A DNA stretch of 64,000 nt from Rheinheimera oceanensis (lineage in GTDB: Bacteria > Pseudomonadota > Gammaproteobacteria > Enterobacterales > Alteromonadaceae): positions 930,001-994,000 of the forward strand of contig NZ_JAGPNM010000001.1 of NCBI RefSeq assembly GCF_018831085.1, written 5' to 3'. Below the pieces are notes generated by a model. The model made no database searches. It was not told the DNA's origin and saw only the letters and a program-made list of their open reading frames with translations. The position numbers and the translations under genes were made by a program. Shown piece after piece: positions 17,601 to 23,622 of this stretch; within the stretch, counting starts at the first letter, position 1, and the number at the start of each line of letters is the position of its first letter.

Positions 17601-19330
17601 CTTATAGCTATAACGCATTAGGGCAACCAGTTTGGGTAGCGCAAGGCGCTTCTGGCGGAGCAACAGCTTGTAACGCAGATTCTGTAACATCAATTCAAAA
17701 GGTAGTTTATAGTTATGACAATCTTGGTACACTACGTTTAAAAGATTATTATGATAGCACAGCTGATAAGATTTATACCTATGACAATCAAGGTAACCTC
17801 AAAACACTTGCTGCCCAAGGTGCTGTTTGGAATTACACTTACAATAGCGAGAATCTTGTAGAAACAGAAACTTTTACCCTTCGTACAGGTTACCAAACTC
17901 AAAAAGTTTGGTCGATTGACCGCACCTACAACACGTTAGGGCACGTTAACAGCTTAATCTATCCATCCGGAAAAAGCGTAAATTTTGCGCCAAATGCTCT
18001 TGGCCAGCCAACAACGGTTGGTAGCTACGCAACTGCAGCCACTTACTACCCCAATGGCCAGTTAAAGGGTTTCACCTATGGTAATGGCTTAAGTTTCAGC
18101 CAACTACTGGACAGTCAGCAACGGCCTGAGTACCAAACAGTAAAACGCAGCAGTGCTAATGTGTTGAATCATCGTTACCAGTATGACAACAACCATAATA
18201 TCGATACGATAAGCGACCTTATCACGCCATCGAAAAATATCAGCCTGACTTACGATGACTTGGACCGGTTAGACACGGCAGTAGGCTTTTGGGGTAATGG
18301 CAGTTTTGATTATGACAGTACAGGTAATATAACCCAAAAAACGCTTGGAAATCAGAGCCTAACGTATGCTTATACCAACAACCGTTTAACTGGGATTAGT
18401 GGCGGCGTGAGCAGAACTTTTGTTTACGATAACCGTGGGAACGTAACCAGTAATGGCCAGCGTTCTTTTAGCTTTAACCTTGCGAATCAACTAATAGGGT
18501 CCTCTGGTTACACCTATTGGTACGATGGTTACAACCGCAGAGTTAACAAGGTTAGTAACGGAAAATCGCAATACAGTTTATATAGCGTGACAGGCCAGTT
18601 ACTGATGACAGAGGGCGATAAAGGCCTGACGGAATATTTTTACCTGGGTGACAAGTTGATTGCAAAGGGAAGCGATGTACCAACGAGTGATGATTCGCCT
18701 GGCTATACCGGGCATTTAGAAGATAACGACATACAGTTAACTTACATGCAGCAGCGGTACTATGACCCACTTATCGGGCGGTTTTATTCAAACGACCCGG
18801 TAGGCTTTACTGCCAGCAACCCGATGATGTTTAATCGGTATGCTTACGCAAATAATAATCCATATAAGTTTGTAGACCCAGACGGGCGAGCTGCTGTTGC
18901 ATGTGCCGTACCACCAATAGCTGCGGGGTGTGCAGCTGTTGCTCAGAAAGTTGTTGAGGCTGTTGTTATCGGAGTAATCCTTGCCCAGAATGCACTCAGT
19001 GAGTCTCCATCAGATAAGGCCGTTGGAGAGGTCAAAGAAGGAAAAGAAAAGGCAAAAGGAGAGGCTGGAGAAAAAGGCCAACTTGAAGGGGCTGGAGGTA
19101 AAGAAGGCGCTTTATCGGATTTAGGGAAGTTACCCTTAGTTCCGGGAACAGAGTGGACATCACCTGACGGCACAAGAACTGGAGGTACTTTGGAAGACGG
19201 TCGTAAGGTGAATGTGCATCCCAGTGGAGGCGGTGATTCGTATCCCAAAGGAACATCAACATTAGAAATACAAAACCCGAACGGAAAAACAGAAGTTAAG
19301 ATTAGATATCCAGAGGAAACCAGCTCTTGA
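14693..19330 (+). CDS. Sec-exported RHS/YD-repeat polymorphic toxin
   Basis: 1545 residues. A signal peptide (SSVLILCLLKVGFFSVEA) is followed by an N-terminal beta-rich region with YDPITGLVSFSVTDVSIPG. A long run of YD repeats follows (for example YRYDALRRLITV, YDNQGNLKTL, YDSTGNITQKT, YDNRGNVTSNG), which should build the RHS shell. The core motif is GYTGHLEDNDIQLTYMQQRY, then YDPLIGRF, and ends NNPYKFVDPDGR. After DPDGR come about 145 residues: an Ala/Val hydrophobic stretch, a Glu/Lys/Gly linker, then a final 65-residue domain from LPLVPGTEWTSPDGTRTG to KIRYPEE. That domain is the probable toxin, of no class I can name. Unusually, the HTDxLGS segment expected before GYTGHLED is missing and is found in the gene upstream. 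A Sec signal argues against type VI delivery. Confidence 0.85.
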   Translation: MKNKNIASSVLILCLLKVGFFSVEANQDYSSHPEIEFTTEPLSHFEKMNVTNDLGDSYDPITGLVSFSVTDVSIPGNSGLSVELRRTLSIAHNSNLGNGEFGMWSAEVPYILGHYTEGGYSQQAEGGWHHGKVCSGSFQDIYISGQQNSYYLNPKSYWSGKLLHIPGKVTEKFLNDTTLSNVFVNGQVTKSNYGISSCTTSANSTDEGIVVKGPDGTSYTFNYSINRNKNVGTVATETPYIKKILVTQVKDKFGNTVNYRYIKINGAPRLSSIESSGGRKIELIYNDDGNTWVDKVIVNGNTWSYIYFSGSGYLAGRLKEVVLPDGRKWDYSYSLYSQLPGRKVSNTSIFNGVTYKEGTCFVQDPNSLRNFTVVTPSGLTINYTTKDTYFGRTNVDPNVQPFKTYLKDYARFSNVSCDANAALVKKTVTGPGISTKTWNYSYSQNTGKYSEEGPNSFGFKANSRHSGFDINFSGELPESVPNRTDVMTTTINGPENIKRLFINRDYKSNYYGKVLAVDILSKEGNLEERQESYFSVGNKVGDAWYREPMNCSGGNCFDLIQYQSTKIDEYRINLSKQVYKRGEDSFTTEFSNYDDFGFALDIEEYSNTSNETRFIRNTYLHEISYWILGLPRKKEISSNGVNYTTTDETTYHDFSNTGLYQSLKLPYEKKVFGEWVTRTSLYHSYGLPKRVEFNSPLENNSTSYRFVELLSYKRGLAQIVEVPKRYSEGCNSISGCPISASRTVDNDGNITKITDFNGNTTIYRYDALRRLITVTPSDGYWSPTNISYTTSSGYFTQTISRGNYRKKITFDGLLRPILTQEWDNSDATGTSRYVVQQFNIDNLPTFISYPSTYSGETKGTEFAYDALSRLKREFNTVDGTGVDYDYFDNNQMKTTDARGNITTTTYRAFGIPSQSLPRLIEQPHGVTTDISYNLFDNVTTVAQGGISESRIYDSQQRLCRLVRPDVGHTAYSYNALGQPVWVAQGASGGATACNADSVTSIQKVVYSYDNLGTLRLKDYYDSTADKIYTYDNQGNLKTLAAQGAVWNYTYNSENLVETETFTLRTGYQTQKVWSIDRTYNTLGHVNSLIYPSGKSVNFAPNALGQPTTVGSYATAATYYPNGQLKGFTYGNGLSFSQLLDSQQRPEYQTVKRSSANVLNHRYQYDNNHNIDTISDLITPSKNISLTYDDLDRLDTAVGFWGNGSFDYDSTGNITQKTLGNQSLTYAYTNNRLTGISGGVSRTFVYDNRGNVTSNGQRSFSFNLANQLIGSSGYTYWYDGYNRRVNKVSNGKSQYSLYSVTGQLLMTEGDKGLTEYFYLGDKLIAKGSDVPTSDDSPGYTGHLEDNDIQLTYMQQRYYDPLIGRFYSNDPVGFTASNPMMFNRYAYANNNPYKFVDPDGRAAVACAVPPIAAGCAAVAQKVVEAVVIGVILAQNALSESPSDKAVGEVKEGKEKAKGEAGEKGQLEGAGGKEGALSDLGKLPLVPGTEWTSPDGTRTGGTLEDGRKVNVHPSGGGDSYPKGTSTLEIQNPNGKTEVKIRYPEETSS

Positions 19331-19839
19331 AACGAGATCAGATAAACAATCTTATAAAATCAGTAAACTCAAAACTGATTGAGCCAATTAGCTTCCCTGA
19401 AGTGAGGCCTGCAGAAGGTTACACAAGCTTCATAATGCGGAAGGATGATGAATATTGGATGTCTCAAGAAGTATTCGAGAAAACGTTAGTTAAATTGTCG
19501 AATAGCGTAGGTTGTTCTCGAGTAATTGCAGCTGAAGATTTTGAGAGGGTGTATAAGTCTACTGGTGAAACAGTGAGACTAAATGAAACTTTCGGCGTTA
19601 GTTGGGAAGAATTCTCTCGTTTCTGTTCCAAAAACGCGATGATTTCATTTTACATATTTGACGATAGCCAGAGATGGTGTGCGTGGTTCAATGATGGATA
19701 TTGGGTGTTGGTTTTCGACAAACAATTAAGTGACCATATTGACGACATTTATTTAAATGTTAACACTGCCTTACAAGCATTCCCTGAAGCTGATGAGCAA
19801 TTCAAAATATTTATTAAGCATCTATACGCTGCATCTTAA
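19327..19839 (+). CDS. Probable immunity protein for the RHS toxin
   Basis: A 170-residue soluble, acidic protein without signal peptide or membrane segments, starting at a TTG whose last two bases are shared with the toxin stop (TTGA at 19327-19330). Such tight coupling directly behind a polymorphic toxin C terminus is the classic place for the cognate immunity gene. Visible pieces include SFPEVRPAEGYTSFIMRKDD, GVSWEEFSRFC and SQRWCAWFNDGYWVLVFD, with many aromatic residues, but I do not recognise a named family. Function is inferred from position, size and charge. It is AT-rich like the toxin, and a terminator follows, closing the operon. It could also be an unrelated cargo protein. Confidence 0.6.
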   Translation: MKRDQINNLIKSVNSKLIEPISFPEVRPAEGYTSFIMRKDDEYWMSQEVFEKTLVKLSNSVGCSRVIAAEDFERVYKSTGETVRLNETFGVSWEEFSRFCSKNAMISFYIFDDSQRWCAWFNDGYWVLVFDKQLSDHIDDIYLNVNTALQAFPEADEQFKIFIKHLYAAS

Positions 19840-19867
19840 TTTAATTGTTACGAGAGAACAAAATATA

Positions 19868-19895
19868 GGACATCCATAAACCGGTGTCCTTTTTT
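19868..19895 (+). terminator. Rho-independent terminator of the RHS operon
   Basis: GGACATC and GGTGTCC pair as a seven-base-pair stem (one G-U) around a short loop, and six T follow immediately. It lies 28 bases after the immunity gene stop. Confidence 0.75.
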
Positions 19896-19951
19896 AACCC
19901 AAATGACCTTTCCCCGGAATTAATACCAATCCCGTGATGAGATTTTCCAGC

Positions 19952-20770
19952 TTATGCTGCCTGTTTTGCATATTCAACAGGCGACATGTAATTCTGTGAG
20001 CTATGCGGTCTTACATTGTTGTAATGCTCACGCCATAACTCAATTTCATATCTGGCTTCATCCAGTGTTCTGAACCAATGCTGGTTCAGGCATTCGTTCC
20101 TGAATTTACCGTTTAGGCTTTCAACAAAGGCATTCTGTGTTGGTTTACCCGGCTGAATAAAACCTAATGTGACGCCTGTTTCTTTACTCCAGAAGAACAT
20201 AGCCTTGCTGGTAAATTCGGTTCCATTGTCACAGACCACCTTGCCAGGTTTACCACGTTGTTCAATCAGCAGACTCAGGAATCTGGCTACCTGCCTGCCA
20301 CTGATAGACACTTGAACTAATTGGCCAACCATTTCTCGCGAATAGTCATCCACCACATTCAGCACTCGAAAGCGTCTGCCGTTACTAAGTTGGTCAGACA
20401 CAAAGTCCATTGACCAACGCTGGTTAGGGGCGGTTGGTACTTCAATCGGCTGTCGCGGCCGGGTCAGCTTTTTGCGTTTCTTCGTCCGAACCTGTAAGCC
20501 TTCTTCGGTGTAAAGCCGATACGTGCGTTTACGATTCTTCACCCAGCCTTCGCCCCGCAGCAAGCCATGCAACATCAGATAGCCATAACGTGGATATTGC
20601 GTTGCCAGCGCTTTTAAGCGCTGTCTAAGGCTGCTATCTGAGCTTGTTTTAGGCTTATAGCGAAACGCCGTTCGGCTTATCCCCGCCAGCTTACAGGCCA
20701 CCCGTTCATTCAGGTGAAATGCGTCAATCAGATGTTGAGCAACAGGTTTCCTTGCCGCTGGCGTCACCAC
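19952..20770 (-). CDS. IS3-family transposase OrfB (DDE integrase core)
   Basis: A 272-residue catalytic subunit. It has the HTH_21-like region LKALATQYPRYGYLMLHGLL. The DDE core has Asp in WSMDFVSDQL, Asp in VVCDNGTEFTSKAMFFW and Glu in QNAFVESLNGKFRNECLN, and the C terminus has EHYNNVRPHSSQNYMSPVEY. All three acidic residues are intact. It starts at a GTG overlapping the end of orfA by seven bases. Production of the active OrfAB fusion is expected by -1 slippage on AAAAAAG at 20770-20776 (minus-strand reading), as is usual in IS3 elements. The element looks intact and potentially active. Confidence 0.92.
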   Translation of the reverse strand: MVTPAARKPVAQHLIDAFHLNERVACKLAGISRTAFRYKPKTSSDSSLRQRLKALATQYPRYGYLMLHGLLRGEGWVKNRKRTYRLYTEEGLQVRTKKRKKLTRPRQPIEVPTAPNQRWSMDFVSDQLSNGRRFRVLNVVDDYSREMVGQLVQVSISGRQVARFLSLLIEQRGKPGKVVCDNGTEFTSKAMFFWSKETGVTLGFIQPGKPTQNAFVESLNGKFRNECLNQHWFRTLDEARYEIELWREHYNNVRPHSSQNYMSPVEYAKQAA

Positions 20771-21027
20771 TTTTTTGACAGCACATCCTTCATAGCTTCA
20801 ACTTCCAACATCTTGTCAGCCAGCATCTTTTTAAGCTTATTATTCTCGGCTTCAAGCTCTTTCAGCCGCTTAGCTTCGTTCACTTCCAATCCGGCATACT
20901 TGCTACGCCAGTTGTAGAACGTCCCAACAGACACGCCCATGTCGCGGCAAATGTCATCGACCTTTGCTCCGGCTTCATGCTGCTTGATGGCTTTGATGAT
21001 TTGTTCTTCGGTATAACGCTTTTTCAT
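20764..21027 (-). CDS. IS3-family transposase OrfA (HTH subunit)
   Basis: An 87-residue DNA-binding subunit starting MKKRYTEEQIIKAIKQHEAG. It has the HTH DDICRDMGVSVGTFYNWRSK and a C-terminal leucine-zipper-like helix (ELEAENNKLKKMLADKML). It binds the terminal repeats and dimerises. The stop codon follows the AAAAAAG slippery run, where ribosomes can shift -1 into orfB. Confidence 0.92.
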   Translation of the reverse strand: MKKRYTEEQIIKAIKQHEAGAKVDDICRDMGVSVGTFYNWRSKYAGLEVNEAKRLKELEAENNKLKKMLADKMLEVEAMKDVLSKKW

Positions 21028-21241
21028 TTTGAGATCTCCATTGGTTCCATTTTATTGGAAATCTCATCAATGTCATGGTTTTAAAATCGGGGGAGAGGTC
21101 ACGGCAAGACAGCTTTTATCAGCTTAAAAAAGTTCACTTTATGGTTTAAACTTGAGAGTTCAATTTATGCTTTAAAAAACATATGTAATTGATTTTATTT
21201 GCTCTATAAAGTTCATGATATGCTTAAAATGACAGCATAAA

Positions 21242-21265
21242 CAAAAAAACCACCCTGCGGTGGTT
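21242..21265 (-). terminator. Native terminator behind the tRNA-Arg remnant
   Basis: AACCACC and GGTGGTT (21248-21265) pair around CTGC. On the minus strand the hairpin is followed by a T-run (A-run at 21243-21249 on plus). It lies about ten bases downstream of the tRNA-like CCA end, as expected for a tRNA terminator. T-rich sequence on the other side may make it bidirectional. Confidence 0.7.
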
Positions 21266-21275
21266 GTTTTGTTTA

Positions 21276-21328
21276 TGGCGCACCCGATAGGTTCGAACCT
21301 ATGACCTCTGCCTCCGGAGGTCAGAGGT
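21276..21328 (-). pseudogene. 3' part of a tRNA-Arg(CCG) gene, probable island attachment site
   Basis: Read on the minus strand the sequence contains CTCCGGA (anticodon loop with CCG), GGCAGAGGTC, a T-arm ATAGGTTCGAACCTAT, then CGGGTGCG and CCA. This matches the 3' half of bacterial tRNA-Arg(CCG). The 5' half (acceptor strand, D-arm) is absent; other sequence lies in its place. The T-loop is one base short (TTCGAA instead of TTCGAAT) and the anticodon stem has a mismatch, so it cannot be functional. A near-perfect palindrome, ACCTCTG-CCTCCGGAGG-TCAGAGGT, covers 21304-21328. Tyrosine recombinases commonly use tRNA 3' ends with such symmetric cores. The layout fits the distal end of an island lying to the right. 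Confidence 0.72.
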
Positions 21329-21559
21329 ACGAACCCAGTATAGAATATGAACTTACCACAAAAACATATATAAAACAACGCTTTTAGTCAAGCTAACCAG
21401 TTCAAATAAATTAAGCGAAATCCAATTTAGAACGTTTAAAGCACGTTGATCACGCAAATTTTGGTCACAATTGTTGCACTTGAATGTTTTGATTTTTTGA
21501 CACCTGCACCACTTAGGTGGTGATAGGTTCACACAGCGCCGAGTTGTAGAGGTGGCGTG

Positions 21560-21659
21560 CAAATTGTTCCCGTTTGAATGCGATTAAGCATGCAAACAGG
21601 GACTCCACTCGTGATGCTTTGAACTAAGACGATTGAGTAATTCAAACGGGGACAATTTG
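21560..21659. repeat. 100-bp inverted-repeat element (REP/MITE-like)
   Basis: CAAATTGTTCCCGTTTGAAT at 21560-21579 and its inverted copy at 21640-21659 match in 19 of 20 positions, with 60 bases between. A shorter related piece, CAAACAGGGAC, sits inside at 21593-21603. The size and terminal symmetry suggest a small non-autonomous repeat or a long hairpin. Confidence 0.55.
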
Positions 21660-21847
21660 TGCGACAGGTTTAGAAGTTGGCTCAGGTGAACCTTCATCAC
21701 TGATCTCTTCAACGCTATACGAGTTGGCGCAGTTTTGGCGGAACTGCGCCAAAAACCCAGCCCAAAATGGAGCAGTTTGAAGAGTAAAAGAAAGCACGAG
21801 ACGAGCTTTAACCGACTTAGAATAAAATGGGCCAATTTCCACTATAA

Positions 21848-21919
21848 TATCCCCCACAGGGGTTAACTTGCCAATACCCCCTAAAGGGGTTAATATTGCT
21901 TTATCCCCTGAAGCGGTTA
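21848..21919. promoter_or_regulatory. Three phased HipB operators
   Basis: Three 18-base palindrome-like copies occur at 21848-21865, 21875-21892 and 21902-21919: TATCCCC-CACA-GGGGTTA, TACCCCC-TAAA-GGGGTTA and TATCCCC-TGAA-GCGGTTA. They repeat every 27 bases exactly. They resemble E. coli hipBA operators (TATCC-N8-GGATA) in having inverted TATCC-like arms. They lie just upstream of hipB, so autorepression by HipB or HipBA is expected. Confidence 0.7.
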
Positions 21920-21947
21920 GGCATATCAAAAGACAATGAGGTGGAGA

Positions 21948-22205
21948 ATGAGGGTAACGTCACCGACTGCGTTGGCGAATGCTGTACGTAATCAACGCAA
22001 GGCTTGCCAGAAAACACAGAAGGACACTGCCGACTTGGTTGGTATCAAGCAAACCACCGTATCCGATTTTGAACTTAAGCCCGAATCTACCAAGATTGAG
22101 ACGCTGTTTAAAATACTTGCGGCGCTTGACCTAGAATTGCATGTCACTGCCCGGGGGGCACAAAAGAATGACCACTCGGACAACGCCAACAAACGAGAAT
22201 GGTAA
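21948..22205 (+). CDS. hipB: HipB-like antitoxin, Xre-type HTH
   Basis: About 85 residues. The HTH runs from NAVRNQRKACQKTQKDTADL through VGIKQTTVSDFE, followed by KIETLFKILAALDLELHV, the typical HipB end of the DNA-binding domain. It should neutralise the HipA kinase and repress the operon through the phased operators upstream. The ATG at 21948 is preferred because AGGTGG lies four bases before it; the ATG at 21936 overlaps that site. hipA follows after three bases, so the two are co-translated. The arrangement is that of a standard type II toxin-antitoxin pair. Confidence 0.85.
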   Translation: MRVTSPTALANAVRNQRKACQKTQKDTADLVGIKQTTVSDFELKPESTKIETLFKILAALDLELHVTARGAQKNDHSDNANKREW

Positions 22206-22208
22206 GGC

Positions 22209-23519
22209 ATGAGAGTTAAAACCCTGATTGTCGCAATGAATGCAGAGATAGTCGGTACTTTATACCGCGATGGCGATGGCGCTCTGTCGTTTCAATACGA
22301 CACTGCATGGTTATCCGACACCGAGGCCCGTCCAATATCATTATCATTACCATTAAGGGCAGAGCGACATCGGGGCCCTAAGGTCTTTAACTTCTTCCAA
22401 AACCTTCTGCCAGATTCTGATGCCATAATTGCGCGAATGCAAGCGAGGTTTAAAGTCGAAACATCGCATCCATTCGATTTACTAGCCAGCATCGGCCGTG
22501 ATTGCATTGGTGCCATCCAGCTTTATCCACCACTTGCGACTATCCCTCCGGTAACAGAAATCACTGCAACGCCGTTAGCGGATGCAAAGATTGAAGAGAT
22601 TTTGGCCGGCTACCAAGTCTCACCACTTGGCATGACCGAAGAGACGGATTTTCGTATCTCATTAGCAGGGGCTCAGGAGAAGACGGCATTACTCTGGCAT
22701 CAGGGCCAATGGCAGCGGCCACAAGGCAGTACCCCAACCAGCCACATCTTTAAACTACCAATCGGCAGGCTCATTCATCACAACATCGATTTGTCAGAAA
22801 GCTGTGAAAATGAGTGGCTATGCCTGCAAATTGCCAAAGCCTTTGGTTTCGATACGGCAAATGCTGAAATCAAAACATTCGGCGAAAAGAAGGCGTTGGT
22901 TGTAGAACGTTTTGACCGACGCTGGGCTCAAAATGCTCTCTGGTTGATGAGATTACCCCAAGAGGATTTCTGTCAGGCTTTGGGGATCGCCCCGGCGTTA
23001 AAATATCAGGCCGACGGTGGCCCGGGTATTGAGGATGCCATGAGCTTGTTGTTAGGCTCGCGCTTGGCATCTCAGGATCGGGAACAGTTTTTTAAATCAC
23101 AAGTATTGTTTTGGTTATTGGCAGCCATAGATGGGCATGGCAAAAATTTCAGCATCTATATCGAAGCGGGTTCATCCTATCGAATGACGCCCTTGTACGA
23201 TGTCATATCTGCTCACCCACTATTTGTATCAGGCAGTATCCAGGAAAAGAAAGCAAAGATGGCGATGGCACTACAGGGTAAAAATCGGCATTACCACTAC
23301 ACAATGATCCAGCCTCGTCATTTTATCAGTACCGCTGCACATGTTGGTTTCTCTGTTCAACGGGCCGCCGAAATCATGCGTGATATGGCAGGAAATACAA
23401 AACTCGTGATAAGACAAGTTGCATCACAGCTCCCAGCTAACTTCCCTGAGCATATTAGCTCGGCGATATTCGCGGGATTGTCACAACAGGCAGAAAAGAT
23501 CTTAAGAGCAAGGCTTTAA
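22209..23519 (+). CDS. hipA: HipA-family serine/threonine kinase toxin
   Basis: 436 residues with the full HipA plan. The N-terminal HipA_N region contains LSFQYDTAWLSD and SLPLRAERHRGPKVFNFFQN. The Gly/Ser-rich and ATP-binding segment follows (ISLAGAQEKTALL, then HIFKLPIG). ALVVERFDRR and the catalytic loop DGHGKNFSIYI come next, and YDV in MTPLYDVISAHP supplies the metal-binding Asp. In E. coli, HipA phosphorylates glutamyl-tRNA synthetase, causing growth arrest and persistence; the target here is not known but the catalytic residues are intact. It is encoded three bases after hipB and converges with the helicase gene. The location at an island end fits a stabilisation or defence role. Confidence 0.88.
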   Translation: MRVKTLIVAMNAEIVGTLYRDGDGALSFQYDTAWLSDTEARPISLSLPLRAERHRGPKVFNFFQNLLPDSDAIIARMQARFKVETSHPFDLLASIGRDCIGAIQLYPPLATIPPVTEITATPLADAKIEEILAGYQVSPLGMTEETDFRISLAGAQEKTALLWHQGQWQRPQGSTPTSHIFKLPIGRLIHHNIDLSESCENEWLCLQIAKAFGFDTANAEIKTFGEKKALVVERFDRRWAQNALWLMRLPQEDFCQALGIAPALKYQADGGPGIEDAMSLLLGSRLASQDREQFFKSQVLFWLLAAIDGHGKNFSIYIEAGSSYRMTPLYDVISAHPLFVSGSIQEKKAKMAMALQGKNRHYHYTMIQPRHFISTAAHVGFSVQRAAEIMRDMAGNTKLVIRQVASQLPANFPEHISSAIFAGLSQQAEKILRARL

Positions 23520-23622
23520 TACAAGCCTTACTTGAAGGGGTAGGCTCGGGTGAAGCTGTGCTACTATACAATACATACCGAGACAGCGTTTCGTGTATGC
23601 CGAAGTTACATACCACTATCAG

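Larger units (their letters stand above)
19935..21069 (-). mobile_element. IS3-family insertion sequence
   Basis: About 1.13 kb with two overlapping minus-strand ORFs (orfA and orfB) and imperfect terminal inverted repeats. The left end starts TGATGAGATTTTCCAG; the right end, read on the minus strand, starts TGATGAGATTTCCAA. The ends therefore have the TG...CA form of the family. No convincing target duplication is visible (CCG before, ATG after). It separates the toxin operon from the tRNA remnant. Confidence 0.85.
21329..21947. other. Non-coding stretch at the island left end
   Basis: About 0.6 kb between the tRNA remnant and hipB. It contains the inverted-repeat element at 21560-21659 and the hipBA operators at 21848-21919, listed separately. 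Overlapping frames on the minus strand show no recognisable protein. Nothing else is supported. Confidence 0.6.

Noticed and set aside
14693-19330. Type VI secretion RHS effector
   Set aside because: The protein has a Sec signal peptide and there is no PAAR domain, VgrG or chaperone gene nearby.
21276-21328. Functional tRNA-Arg gene
   Set aside because: Only the 3' half is present, the T-loop is one base short and the anticodon stem has a mismatch.
21848-21919. CRISPR-like short repeats
   Set aside because: Only three imperfect 18-base copies with operator symmetry, directly before hipB; no spacers or cas genes.
23510-23529. AAGGCTT...AAGCCTT hairpin at the end of hipA as terminator
   Set aside because: It overlaps the hipA stop and has no T-run; weak evidence only.
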